NCBI GenBank assembly: GCA_913009685.1
Contig: CAJVXP010000009.1
Coordinates: 1-64,000, forward strand
Direction of reading: 5' to 3'
DNA from: an uncultured Bacteroidota bacterium
Lineage (GTDB): Bacteria; Bacteroidota; Bacteroidia; Bacteroidales; F082
DNA length: 64,000 bases
The notes below the pieces were generated by a model, which was not told the origin of the DNA, ran no database searches, and worked only from the letters and a program-made list of their open reading frames with translations. This document shows positions 10,139 through 19,967 of the stretch, in pieces (positions within the stretch are counted from its first letter, which is position 1; every line of letters begins with the position of its first letter). Both the position numbers and the translations under genes were made by a program.

Positions 10139-11191
10139 TTATTTGCCGGCTTGTGTATAGTTGCCCCAAGCCTCTAACTTTTCCAACACCCCGGCAATAC
10201 TGTGAACCTCTCCCACCAGTTTAGCATCCCGGTACAATCGAAAACTTCCACTTTCATATTCCACAAAAATCCCATTCTCAGGAATATTTTCCGTCTGTAC
10301 AACAGCAAAGCCTTTGCGTTCCAGCGCATTGGCTATCCAGACACCTTCATGGCTTCCGTTTTTTACAAAAACAATTCTTCGGCTCTGCAACGATTTACTC
10401 TCTACCCTGAAACGACCTTTTCCCACATCGAAATGCAACCCTGACCGTTGAAAATATTCTCCCACTTTCCCCTGCAAAACCATGTCTTCCGGAATTCCCG
10501 CCAGCAACGGCTTCCGGCGATGCATCAGCCACAGTGTGTCAGCATAACGCAAGCCCGTTTCCATGTCGTGGGTCGTCATCAGGATGGCTTTCCCCTGCCG
10601 ATGTGCCAGTTCTGACAAGATTTCCATGATTTCAATGCGTCCGGGAGAATCGATAAACGCTACCGGCTCATCCAGGAACAAAAAGGGAGTGTCCTGCACC
10701 AAGGCTCTGGCAATAAGTACTTTCTGCCTTTCACCATCACTCAGATTATAAAATAATTTCTCTTTTAAACTGCCGACATCGAGTTTATCCATGGTCTGGT
10801 TAATCAGTGATAAGTCCCCCGTTTTCATCCTGCCGAAGAAGGAAGCATACGGAAAACGCCCCATACGTACCACATCAAAAGCGGTGAGGTACAAATCTGA
10901 AAATCGGTCGGTGAGCACCACCGAGACCAGCCGTGACAACTTCTTTAAATCCAATTTATTCAGCGGATTATCGCCAAAGTAAATTTCACCGGATAACGGA
11001 TTCAGAAAGCCGGCAAGTGTTTTCAGCAGGGTGGACTTCCCGGCGCCGTTGGGGCCGAGCACACAAACCAGCTGACCCGTTTTCAGCGTGGCATTTATCC
11101 CCTGCTGTAGAACCACATCCGCTTTTTTTGCAGAACCATATCCGGTGGTCAGGTTTTCTATTTTTAAAGTCATCTCCATGCTTATCCCCAT
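10139..11191 (-). CDS. ABC transporter ATP-binding protein, FecE/BtuD-like, with ~100-aa C-terminal extension
   Basis: GPNGAGKSTLLKTL, LSDGERQKVLIARAL, FLFLDEP. Confidence 0.9.
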   Translation of the reverse strand: MGISMEMTLKIENLTTGYGSAKKADVVLQQGINATLKTGQLVCVLGPNGAGKSTLLKTLAGFLNPLSGEIYFGDNPLNKLDLKKLSRLVSVVLTDRFSDLYLTAFDVVRMGRFPYASFFGRMKTGDLSLINQTMDKLDVGSLKEKLFYNLSDGERQKVLIARALVQDTPFLFLDEPVAFIDSPGRIEIMEILSELAHRQGKAILMTTHDMETGLRYADTLWLMHRRKPLLAGIPEDMVLQGKVGEYFQRSGLHFDVGKGRFRVESKSLQSRRIVFVKNGSHEGVWIANALERKGFAVVQTENIPENGIFVEYESGSFRLYRDAKLVGEVHSIAGVLEKLEAWGNYTQAGK

Positions 11192-12237
11192 TTTACATGA
11201 CGGCTTTTCATAATCACCCAGATAATTACCGGTGCTCCCACCAGTGAAGTTACCGCATTGATAGGCAACGAGATATCATAACCCGGAAGCTTGGCCAACA
11301 AATTACAAAACAGTGCCAGCGAAGCGCCAGTGAGAATGGTTGCCGGCAGCAAAACGCCCTGCTGTGAGGTTTTAAAAAACCCACGTGCCAGATGCGGCAC
11401 TGCCAGCCCGAGAAACGCAATGGGGCCGGTAAAAGCCGTTCCCACAGCCACCAGAATGCCGGTAACAAAAATCAAAACCCGCTGGATGCGCATCGGGCGA
11501 AAGCCGATGCTACGGGCATAGTCATCGCCCAAAAGCAGGGCGTTCAGCGGTTTCACATAAAAAAACAGGATGACCACGCCGGACAAAGCCGTAAAAAGCA
11601 GCAGAAACGACTGCTGAATTGTCGCTTTCGAGAAACTACCCAACCCCCACAGCACATAAGCATGCAGGTCCTCCGAACCACTGAAAAACTGCAAAACACT
11701 CACCACAGCCGAGACAGCATAGCCCAACATGATACCGATAATCAATACCGTAATAACGTTGGCCACCCGTGCCGATACAAACAGTATAATCCCCAGCACT
11801 AACAGAGCGCCTGCCAACGCAGCCAGCACCACTGCAAGGTTTCCCACAATCGCCAACGATGACAAATCAACACCTGCCACACTTCCCGAGAGCAATATCA
11901 CCGCCACACCGAGACTGGCGCCGGAGCTTATCCCCAGCACCGACGGACCGGCCAGCGGATTGCGGAAAAGCGTCTGTAATACCAGTCCGGACATGCTCAG
12001 CAAAATTCCTGTAGCCAGTGCTGTAATGGCCTGTGGCATGCGGTACTGGTTTACAATAACCAAGGCGGTAGCATCTGTGTGGGGGGCATGAAACAGTGCC
12101 CTTATCACCTCAGTCCACGGCAACATTACCGAGCCGAAACCCAGATTAGCCACAAAAAGCAGCAGACTCAACAGCCCCAGCATCAAAAACCACAAATTAT
12201 TCCGGAAGGTCGAATGCATCATTATTCTTTTCGGCAA
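11182..12237 (-). CDS. FecCD/BtuC-family ABC permease
   Basis: RMPQAITALATGILLSMSGLVLQTLFRNPLAGPSVLGISSGASLG and GPIAFLGLAVPHLAR. Confidence 0.93.
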   Translation of the reverse strand: MPKRIMMHSTFRNNLWFLMLGLLSLLLFVANLGFGSVMLPWTEVIRALFHAPHTDATALVIVNQYRMPQAITALATGILLSMSGLVLQTLFRNPLAGPSVLGISSGASLGVAVILLSGSVAGVDLSSLAIVGNLAVVLAALAGALLVLGIILFVSARVANVITVLIIGIMLGYAVSAVVSVLQFFSGSEDLHAYVLWGLGSFSKATIQQSFLLLFTALSGVVILFFYVKPLNALLLGDDYARSIGFRPMRIQRVLIFVTGILVAVGTAFTGPIAFLGLAVPHLARGFFKTSQQGVLLPATILTGASLALFCNLLAKLPGYDISLPINAVTSLVGAPVIIWVIMKSRHVKWG

Positions 12238-12312
12238 TAAAAATAAAGTTTTTTCCGACAGGAAAACCTTTTCAAAACCGGACTGTGAAAAACAGCCCTC
12301 TTTCGGCCATCC

Positions 12313-13422
12313 TTATTTCAGCACACGGTAAAAGACCGGCTGATAATCAGGTAATAACTTCGGGTGAAAGGCCTTTATAAAATCGGCCAGCACCCATTGT
12401 GGCTCCATTGCACTACGTTCAAAATAGGCTGTTTTCTTCGGGTCGCAATAAATAATATGATGTTTTCGGAAAGCGTTAAACCGGGGATAAAGTTCATTTT
12501 CATCGGCAATTTGCGTGTACGATGGCTTACTTCCAAACGTTCCCACAATTCGCCAGTAGTCAGCACCTTGTGCTTTCTCAAAGACCGTTTCAAAATTTAA
12601 TGGAAAGCTGGCTATATGCGTGTCGTTACGCCAGAGATAGTTGGCTCCGGCATCAGTAAAAATACGGGCAATGTAACTCTTGCCTCCGGCCACAAACCAC
12701 TGGCCGCTGAAAAACTTATCCGAAAATACGGTGGGACGTTTGGAGAGCGTATCCGTCATTTTTTTCAAAGCAAAGTATTGTTTTTCAATGTCTTGAAAAA
12801 TACTGTCCGCTTCCTTTTCTTTTCCAAAAAAGAGGGCGCTAAATTTTATCCACTCTGCCCTTCCCAGCGGACTGCTTTCCGTATAGTCAAGGTACGGAAT
12901 TGCCGTCAGTGACGACAAAGTCCGGGGCAGTTTGAGGTTTCCCTGAAAAGGCGAAAAGAAAATAGCTTGGGGTCTTTGTTGAAGAATGCGTTCAATAAAA
13001 TAATGGCCTCCGGCTGCCAGCTCGGTCATTTTGCCGGCTGCCAGCGCCTTTTTCACCTGCGGATTGGAGATAAACCGCGCTTCCGAAATGCCAGTTACCT
13101 TGTTGAGAACTCCCAACATCCGCAAAGCATTCAACTGTGTGGACGAAAAAACCGCCACACTGTCCAGTGGTACTTTTATTTCCCCTTTGCCGGGATGGCT
13201 TTTCACCAGTACAAAACGCGCCAGCACTTTTCCTTTCTGCCATGGGTTGTAAACCACCACTTCCTGCTTCCCATCATGGTTGAAGACAGCAAAATCTTTG
13301 GCATATTTTATTTCAATTGTTTTTTTACTTCCCTCAAGAGGAGCTTTTGTTTTTCCACTTCCGCCACATCCGGCAACGAGCAACCAAATGATGGCCGGCA
13401 TCCAAAGAATAATCTTTCTCAT
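12313..13422 (-). CDS. Periplasmic-binding lipoprotein (FecB/BtuF-like)
   Basis: Lipobox LLVAGCGG; operon with FecCD permease and ATPase. Confidence 0.85.
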   Translation of the reverse strand: MRKIILWMPAIIWLLVAGCGGSGKTKAPLEGSKKTIEIKYAKDFAVFNHDGKQEVVVYNPWQKGKVLARFVLVKSHPGKGEIKVPLDSVAVFSSTQLNALRMLGVLNKVTGISEARFISNPQVKKALAAGKMTELAAGGHYFIERILQQRPQAIFFSPFQGNLKLPRTLSSLTAIPYLDYTESSPLGRAEWIKFSALFFGKEKEADSIFQDIEKQYFALKKMTDTLSKRPTVFSDKFFSGQWFVAGGKSYIARIFTDAGANYLWRNDTHIASFPLNFETVFEKAQGADYWRIVGTFGSKPSYTQIADENELYPRFNAFRKHHIIYCDPKKTAYFERSAMEPQWVLADFIKAFHPKLLPDYQPVFYRVLK

Positions 13423-14579
13423 ATCGCCTTCTCTGTTTTTGCTCTTTTTTCCAAAACATACCAGCCCACAAGGCCTATAAACACGAGGATTGGAGAAATA
13501 ATTTCTGCCTGCGTAATGTAGTGTCCGAAAATATTGTACGTGTTGTCGACCCGGATATGCTCAATAAAAAATCTTTCTGTCCCGCTGAAAATCAGATAAA
13601 TGGAAAATAAAACGCCAGGTGTTTTTATTTTTTTGCGAATAGACCAAAGGATTACAAAAATGACAACCATCATAATGGTTTCGTAAACCGAGGTCGGAAA
13701 AACACCTTGTGGCAGTTGCATACAATGCGGACCGGTGCAACCCGGAATAGGAACTCCCGCATTGATAATGTTGTGCGGGTAGGTATAACTCCACAGCCAG
13801 TCAGGCAGAAAACCCAACCAGTGCGGTTTTGTCAGGTGGTTTACAATTCCCCAGTCGCCATCGCCGGCCACATGACAGCCGATGCGGCCTATGCCGTAAG
13901 CAATAGCCAGTCCGGGTGCAAAACTGTCGGCCATGGGTTTCCACGGGATACCATGTTTTTCACCGTACCAGACTATGGCAATAGCTCCAATGATAAGACC
14001 GCCGTAAAAAGTGAGTCCGCTGAAGGAGAAAAGTTGCCCGAGAGGATCGGCGAGAAAAGCCTGCCAATTTTCTAACTGGTCAAAAATCTTAGCACCGATA
14101 ATCCCGAAAACCGCAGCCACTAAAACAATCATCCATGTTTGCTCATAGGCATGAACAAGCACCTCTTTTTCGACCGGCTTCTCCAGCCTTCTTTTGTTCT
14201 TGTCATACCAGATATAAGCCGTGTAAAGCACACCGGCCAATAAGCCTACCCACACAGAACCTTCGCCGGAAAATAAAAATTGCTGCGGATCATTGGCAAA
14301 ATGCTGGTAATCGGTGATGGCGGCAGCCGCTTTAAAAGCCAGAAAAAAACTAACCGCAAAACTAATGAGCAGCTCACCGGCAGAAACCGGTTTCCCCTCC
14401 GTAATTTTCCTGGTTGTTACCTTTAACAGTCCTTCGTTCTCTTTGCGGATAAATTCGAGATAGAGCAGATATGCCCCTACAAGAAAGGCCAGCGCCACAA
14501 AAAAGCCGTAACTCATAATGGGCAAATTGATGTGGGTTCCGAAGAGCGAATTAATCAGGTCGCTGATTTTAGGATACAT
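13419..14579 (-). CDS. lgt: Prolipoprotein diacylglyceryl transferase
   Basis: YGIGRIGCHVAGDGDWG, GTERFFIEHIRVD; multi-TM; 4-nt overlap with the next gene. Confidence 0.88.
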   Translation of the reverse strand: MYPKISDLINSLFGTHINLPIMSYGFFVALAFLVGAYLLYLEFIRKENEGLLKVTTRKITEGKPVSAGELLISFAVSFFLAFKAAAAITDYQHFANDPQQFLFSGEGSVWVGLLAGVLYTAYIWYDKNKRRLEKPVEKEVLVHAYEQTWMIVLVAAVFGIIGAKIFDQLENWQAFLADPLGQLFSFSGLTFYGGLIIGAIAIVWYGEKHGIPWKPMADSFAPGLAIAYGIGRIGCHVAGDGDWGIVNHLTKPHWLGFLPDWLWSYTYPHNIINAGVPIPGCTGPHCMQLPQGVFPTSVYETIMMVVIFVILWSIRKKIKTPGVLFSIYLIFSGTERFFIEHIRVDNTYNIFGHYITQAEIISPILVFIGLVGWYVLEKRAKTEKAI

Positions 14580-14938
14580 ATCGTCGTGCTTTTTTCAAAA
14601 ATAATTTCGTGTTCATATCGCAAATTTACATTTATTCTTCGACCGCGGAAACGGGGAATGAAAAACTTAGGAATTGTTACGAAATAACCATTCGGAAGCG
14701 CAGAAACAATTACGCAACGAGCCGGATATCATCGAAAAGCCGGGATTTCCCTGACACACTACGCTGTTATCCTTTTCGCGAACAGGATGTTTACATAATC
14801 ATGGGAAAAAGTAATTGAAGAATACAGCATGCGGCATGAAAATTCAAAAGATGGCAACATTACCGCTGAAGCCCGATCCTCGAGAAAAATAAAAGTTCAG
14901 TATAAATCTTTTTTGAAATCCGGTTAGTGTTTTATTCC

Positions 14939-14947
14939 TACTTTTGA
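14939..14947 (+). promoter_or_regulatory. Bacteroidetes -7 promoter element
   Basis: TACTTTTGA matches TAnnTTTG; immediately precedes the ORF ATG at 14948, so the real start is probably 14975. Confidence 0.5.
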
Positions 14948-14974
14948 ATGCATATAACATTTTTCCGTAAAGCA

Positions 14975-16096
14975 ATGATTAAACGTAATTTAACTTTTTT
15001 AGGGCTGCTGCTTTTTGCCTTTTCCGCAACCCTGAATGCCCAGGTGAAAACATCTTATTCCCGAATGGACGGGAAAATGGGCAGAAATATTGATGTCATC
15101 GGCAATTTCAACCGGGTAGGCACCAAAGTGGAAGGCAATTACTCTTACAATCTCAATGTGGATGACAGCCTGCTGCATTTGGCCCGTATCGTTCGGCTTT
15201 ACGGCGGTATCGACAAACGTAATAAAGTGATTTTAAATCAGTTGCAAAAAACAGACAGTACTATTACAGGACTGTTTGCCGATCATCGGTTTATTGGAAG
15301 CTGGCATGACCCCGATTCCACTGAAATTCCCTTCCTGCTTAAGGAGGATTATCCTGACGGGAGTATCCGGATGGATATTTTTTACCTGCATTCGGACAAA
15401 GAACTTGTAACCGGAGCCAAAGGCACCCCATCGGCAGAAATTGAATTAACACTTCTCTATCCGAAAAAAAGCATCCACATCCCTTCGACCGTAGCCGATT
15501 CCGTGAAAAAATTTATTCAGGAGCAATTCTTCGGGCAATTCAAATCCAAACAAATGCCGGAAGCTATGATGAGCCGGACAGAAAAGGATTTCTACAACCA
15601 GTTTGTCGAATTGAACAACCACTGGAGAACCAACCACAAGATGGGATTTAATCTTGAAAAAAGAGAACAGGTTTCCGTTATTTTTAACAGTTACCATCTT
15701 CTTTGCCTGCAATATAAAAAGCTGGGCTACGCAGGCCGCGGAAATCCGCTGGAACACCTTTCTTACGATTTGGTCGATTTGAGAAACGGGGAGAAGCTCA
15801 CTTTTGACAGAATTTTTAAACCGGGGTCAAAAGCTATCCTGACTGCCCTCATCAACAAAAAAATCAGGGAAGACAACGACCTGACCGACAGTACTTCACT
15901 TAAAAGAATCGATTTCTTTACTGACAGTATTTCCATAAGCAAAAACCTGTCCTTTTCCGGTAACGGCATCAACGTGATTTACAACATATATGACGTTGCG
16001 CCTCCTGCCAGGGGAATCATAAAAGTTTTTTTGCCGTTTAGCCAAATAGGTTCCTGCATAAAATCCACTTCCGTACTCTACCCTCTTAGCCGATAG
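14975..16096 (+). CDS. Secreted DUF3298/RsiV-like domain protein
   Basis: Signal peptide MIKRNLTFLGLLLFAFSATLNAQ; C-terminal LSYDLVDLRNGEKLTFDRIFKPGSKAIL typical of DUF3298. Confidence 0.55.
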   Translation: MIKRNLTFLGLLLFAFSATLNAQVKTSYSRMDGKMGRNIDVIGNFNRVGTKVEGNYSYNLNVDDSLLHLARIVRLYGGIDKRNKVILNQLQKTDSTITGLFADHRFIGSWHDPDSTEIPFLLKEDYPDGSIRMDIFYLHSDKELVTGAKGTPSAEIELTLLYPKKSIHIPSTVADSVKKFIQEQFFGQFKSKQMPEAMMSRTEKDFYNQFVELNNHWRTNHKMGFNLEKREQVSVIFNSYHLLCLQYKKLGYAGRGNPLEHLSYDLVDLRNGEKLTFDRIFKPGSKAILTALINKKIREDNDLTDSTSLKRIDFFTDSISISKNLSFSGNGINVIYNIYDVAPPARGIIKVFLPFSQIGSCIKSTSVLYPLSR

Positions 16097-16150
16097 GATA
16101 TTAACTTCAGAAACAGAATACTCAACTGTCTGTATTTTGAAGAATAAAGT

Positions 16151-16690
16151 TTACCGGATACGTGCTGTCCTTTTTTGTTTCACCTCGTACAACGCCGGAT
16201 CAATGGAAAGCAGCAACTCGAAAAGTTTCACCGTTGCCAGCGCATCGCCGGCGGCCCGGTGACGGGCATGATTGTCGATGCAGAGACTTTTACACAGTTT
16301 TCCGAGGCTGTAGGAAGGATGGCCGGGGATCAGTTTCCGGCTCACCTTTACCGTGTCCAAAGTCTCCCGTTGAAAATCGAAGCCGAGCCGCAGAAATTCC
16401 TGCCGGATAAAACCGTAGTCGAACCGCACGTTGTGACCGACAATGATGACGCCTTCGGTGAACTCCACAATTTTCCGGGCCACTTCGAAAAACCGCGGGG
16501 AGTTCTCCACCATGCGGTTGTTGATACCTGTCATTTGGGTGATGCTGTACGGAATCTTCCTTTCCGGATTAATGAGCGTGCTGTACTCGTCCGTTATTTT
16601 CGTCCCGTCATGCAGAAAGATGGCGATTTCGGTGATTTTCTCCCGTGCCGGACTCAGCCCGGTGGTTTCGATGTCGAGGATGGCATACAT
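16151..16690 (-). CDS. DnaQ-like 3'-5' exonuclease
   Basis: AILDIETTGLSP (ExoI), IVGHNVRFDYGFI (ExoII), HRAAGDALAT (ExoIII). Confidence 0.92.
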   Translation of the reverse strand: MYAILDIETTGLSPAREKITEIAIFLHDGTKITDEYSTLINPERKIPYSITQMTGINNRMVENSPRFFEVARKIVEFTEGVIIVGHNVRFDYGFIRQEFLRLGFDFQRETLDTVKVSRKLIPGHPSYSLGKLCKSLCIDNHARHRAAGDALATVKLFELLLSIDPALYEVKQKRTARIR

Positions 16691-16693
16691 AAT

Positions 16694-17458
16694 TTACATT
16701 ATTACCGGCATCTCTCTATAAACTTTCCCATCCAGTTGACAACCTCCTTTGGCATGATACAAATTTTTTGACTCAATAGTCGGGTCATTATTGTCAACAT
16801 TAGAATTTTTCCGGCCCCATTGCTTAAAGAAAAAAGGAGTTCCGTTTTCACTGCAAATCTTTAAAATATTATCGACCCATGATTTTTCCATTTTTCTTGC
16901 TCCGGCACCAGATTCACCTCCGACTATGACCCAATCTATGTAAGAAATATATTTATCAAGAGATATTACAGGCCCGATGAGAGGTTCACAGGAAAGGAAT
17001 TTTGTTTTTGCAGGAGTTTTTAAAAGGTCTGCTATCCTCGGAGTAACTTTTTCATTTTCAACGGTTACTCCCATCCATATATTTTCAGCCCATGTTAATT
17101 CGCCGGCAATTTGAAGCAATCGTTCGGAACGCTTTGTCAGTATCTGGTAATTGTGCTGCGGCGTTTCATTCATAACCTTAAAAACAGCTTTAATAAACTC
17201 GTCCGGTACTTCCGGGTGAAACAGGTCACTCATAGAATTGACAAAAACCATTCGGGATTTTTTCCATGTGTAAGGCCTCTTCAATTCTTCGGGATGCAAA
17301 GTAAGCCTAAACCCGTTTTGGTATTTAGGCAAACCCATGGACTTCAATCTCAATGATAGAGGTTCAGCATAACAGAACAAGCAGCCATCTGATATCTTGG
17401 TACATCCCGTTGTGGGGTTCCATGTCATTTCCGTCCATTCAATATTTGATTTTGCCAT
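16694..17458 (-). CDS. DUF5131 / phage Gp37-Gp68 family protein
   Basis: MAKSNIEWTEMTWNPTTGCTKISDGCLFCYAE (C-x6-C-x2-C), VIVGGESGAGARKM. Confidence 0.88.
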   Translation of the reverse strand: MAKSNIEWTEMTWNPTTGCTKISDGCLFCYAEPLSLRLKSMGLPKYQNGFRLTLHPEELKRPYTWKKSRMVFVNSMSDLFHPEVPDEFIKAVFKVMNETPQHNYQILTKRSERLLQIAGELTWAENIWMGVTVENEKVTPRIADLLKTPAKTKFLSCEPLIGPVISLDKYISYIDWVIVGGESGAGARKMEKSWVDNILKICSENGTPFFFKQWGRKNSNVDNNDPTIESKNLYHAKGGCQLDGKVYREMPVIM

Positions 17459-17728
17459 AACAAATAATCTCTTTATTTTTTAACAAATTTAAATGTAACA
17501 ACTTTCTCTGGAGGCCGTTTATAATTATCGTAGCCCCGTATTCTGCTTCACTCCATACGTGACCTACCATATAAAACCCCTAAGGGATTTTTTAATCACC
17601 CTTCTCCGGTTTGAAACGGGACAAGTTGTGTGTTTAACTTGTTAATCATGGATTTTTCATATTGCTATTTTAGAATTCTAAATTTAGTACAAAATTACGT
17701 ATGAAAAAAACCAAGTGCTTTGCACTTT

Positions 17729-18532
17729 CTACAGATTCAACTTCATCTGAATAGCCTGCACCTGCTGTTTCAGCTGTTTCACCTCTTCGGCCAACTGGTC
17801 TTTTTCTTTGTTGGGTTCGGGGACTTCGGAGCTGATATAATTGACAAATTTCCAGATTTCCCTTATTTCGGTAACGGGTAATTCGTAAGGCAGGTACAAC
17901 GGATTAAGAGAATAAAGTTTAAGTTTCCCTGACTCTTTTATATTGTTTTCCAACACTTTAAAAACAATCCCGTCCTCTTTGGTCAGCACAATGTAAGCGT
18001 GGTGGTTACGAATATAATTCCAATCCTGCACAAACTCGCCGGTTACATAAGAGCCATCGGGAATGGGGAGCATGGAGTCGCCGCTCACCTGAAACGTGCG
18101 GTATTTTTTCTGCTTAGACAAAAAAGGTAGTTTAAAAGTCGGCAGCACTTTGATGTAATCAGGATCGGCAAAACCGGTGGCATAGCCGGCCTTGGCTTTT
18201 TCGTTCACCAGTTCGATATTTTCTTCATTGTCCTGATCAACCGTGGTGGCCAGCACACGCAGGTTACTCCCCTTCACATAGATGTCGTAGCCGCGCTCTA
18301 ATTGTGACAACTGGCTTTCCGAAAGTGAAGACAAATCCACCTTTACCAGTGTGTCGATGGCTACACCGTAGTATTCCGAAAACCGCATAAGTGCGTTCAG
18401 ATTGGGTTGTGCCACACCGTTTTCGTAACCGCTAAGGGAGGAACGTTTCATCTCTAAGGCAGAAGCCACCTCGTCCTGTGTGCAGCCTTTGCGTTTTCTC
18501 AGTAATTTAATGTTGTCTTTAAAAAATGACAT
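17729..18532 (-). CDS. XRE-family HTH plus S24 (LexA/CI-like) peptidase-domain repressor
   Basis: N-terminal HTH; KAKAGYATGF (Ala-Gly cleavage-like); FQVSGDSMLPIPDGSYV; KVLENNIKESGKLKLYSLNP. Confidence 0.88.
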   Translation of the reverse strand: MSFFKDNIKLLRKRKGCTQDEVASALEMKRSSLSGYENGVAQPNLNALMRFSEYYGVAIDTLVKVDLSSLSESQLSQLERGYDIYVKGSNLRVLATTVDQDNEENIELVNEKAKAGYATGFADPDYIKVLPTFKLPFLSKQKKYRTFQVSGDSMLPIPDGSYVTGEFVQDWNYIRNHHAYIVLTKEDGIVFKVLENNIKESGKLKLYSLNPLYLPYELPVTEIREIWKFVNYISSEVPEPNKEKDQLAEEVKQLKQQVQAIQMKLNL

Positions 18533-18604
18533 GATTTCCTCCTCCTGTTTTTCTGTTATTAATACTGTTTTTATTTTTAAAATGATTATATTGCCGTCGT
18601 AAAA

Positions 18605-18623
18605 TTGATTAAATTTTAATCAA
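18605..18623. promoter_or_regulatory. Candidate repressor operator between S24 repressor and dinB
   Basis: TTGATTAA-ATT-TTAATCAA perfect 8-bp arms; adjacent minus-strand -7 element TATTTTTG (18628-18621). Confidence 0.6.
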
Positions 18624-18675
18624 AAATACACAATATATTTTAAATGTCAAGTATTTAGGCGAAATATTTAAAAAA

Positions 18676-19821
18676 ATGGGAGAGCGGACGATTGTTCATT
18701 TGGATTTGGACAGCTTTTTTGTATCGGTGGAACGGTTGCAAAATGATACTTTGAAGGGGAAACCGGTGATTATCGGCGGCTTTTCCGACCGGAGCGTGGT
18801 AGCCAGTTGCAGCTACGAAGCCCGCCGGTTTGGCATCCATTCGGCTATGCCCGTGCACATGGCCAAACAGTTGTGTGGCGATGCCATTTTTATCAGTGGC
18901 GACATGGAACGTTACAGCAAATATTCCAGGCTGGTAACGGAAATCATTGCCGAAAGCGCCCCCGTTTATGAAAAAGCCTCCATCGACGAGCACTATCTTG
19001 ACATCACCGGCATAGATCGTTTTTTCGGAAGTCTGAAATGGACGCACGAGTTGCGTCAGCGTATCATCAAAGAGTCGGGGCTGCCCATCTCTTTTGGTCT
19101 GTCGGTGAACAAAACCGTTTCGAAGATAGCTACAAACGAGTCTAAACCCAACGGCGAGTTGCACATCCCGCCTGGACGGGTAAAGCCTTTTCTGTTTCCA
19201 CTTTCCATCCTGAAAATCCCCATGATCGGACCTAAAAGTTACCAGCTGCTGCGTTCTATGGGCATTTCTACCATCCGTACTCTGAGTCTGATTCCGCCGG
19301 AAATACTGATGCAGGTCATGGGCAAAAACGGGTTGGTTATCTGGAAGAAAGCCAACGGCATCGATCCAGCTCCGGTGATGCCTTATACCGAGCAGAAATC
19401 CATCGGTACCGAACGTACTTTTGACCGGGATACCAACGACATGGACAAACTGCGTCACGTACTTATCGGGATGGTGGAAAAAATTGCTTTTGAGTTACGC
19501 AGAAAAGGAAAGCTCACAGGCTGTGTTACGGTAAAAATCCGCTATGCCAATTTCGACACCCACACGCTGCAAAAGCAGCTCCCCTACACAACCTTTGACC
19601 ATATTTTAATAACAACCGCACTGGGACTTTTCGGGCGCCTCTATCAGCGCAGGATGCTCATCCGCCTGATTGGCGTGCGTTTCAGCCATTTGATGGGAGG
19701 CAGCCAGCAGTTAGATATCTTTGAGGATAAACCGGAACTGACCAATCTTTACCAGGCTATGGACCACATCCGGAAGCGTTACGGGAAACAGGCAGTGGGG
19801 AGGGCGGCGGGTAATGTTTGA
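18676..19821 (+). CDS. dinB: DNA polymerase IV
   Basis: IVHLDLDSFFVSVE, YSRLVTEII, KASIDEHYLDITG, LSVNKTVSKIATNESKPNG. Confidence 0.95.
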   Translation: MGERTIVHLDLDSFFVSVERLQNDTLKGKPVIIGGFSDRSVVASCSYEARRFGIHSAMPVHMAKQLCGDAIFISGDMERYSKYSRLVTEIIAESAPVYEKASIDEHYLDITGIDRFFGSLKWTHELRQRIIKESGLPISFGLSVNKTVSKIATNESKPNGELHIPPGRVKPFLFPLSILKIPMIGPKSYQLLRSMGISTIRTLSLIPPEILMQVMGKNGLVIWKKANGIDPAPVMPYTEQKSIGTERTFDRDTNDMDKLRHVLIGMVEKIAFELRRKGKLTGCVTVKIRYANFDTHTLQKQLPYTTFDHILITTALGLFGRLYQRRMLIRLIGVRFSHLMGGSQQLDIFEDKPELTNLYQAMDHIRKRYGKQAVGRAAGNV

Positions 19822-19891
19822 AGTTTAGGGTTGCGGATGCCGTCATGAGTATAAGTAAAATTATGGAATGTAGACACTGGGATAAATACGC

Positions 19892-19908
19892 CCACGTTAC
19901 AAACACGG
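19892..19908 (-). repeat. TTTGTAA-core hairpin, copy 2
   Basis: Minus strand CCGTGTT-TGT-AACGTGG, 7-bp stem with two G.T wobbles, 59 nt between its edge and the VIT1-like stop. Confidence 0.6.
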
Positions 19909-19967
19909 ACAAGTGGCAAAGAAGCTGATTCTTTAAAGATCATAAGAATGAACAGGCCGGTAGCACC

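Noticed and set aside
18655-19458. 267-aa minus-strand ORF inside dinB
   Set aside because: Antisense shadow; DinB motifs strongly support the plus strand.
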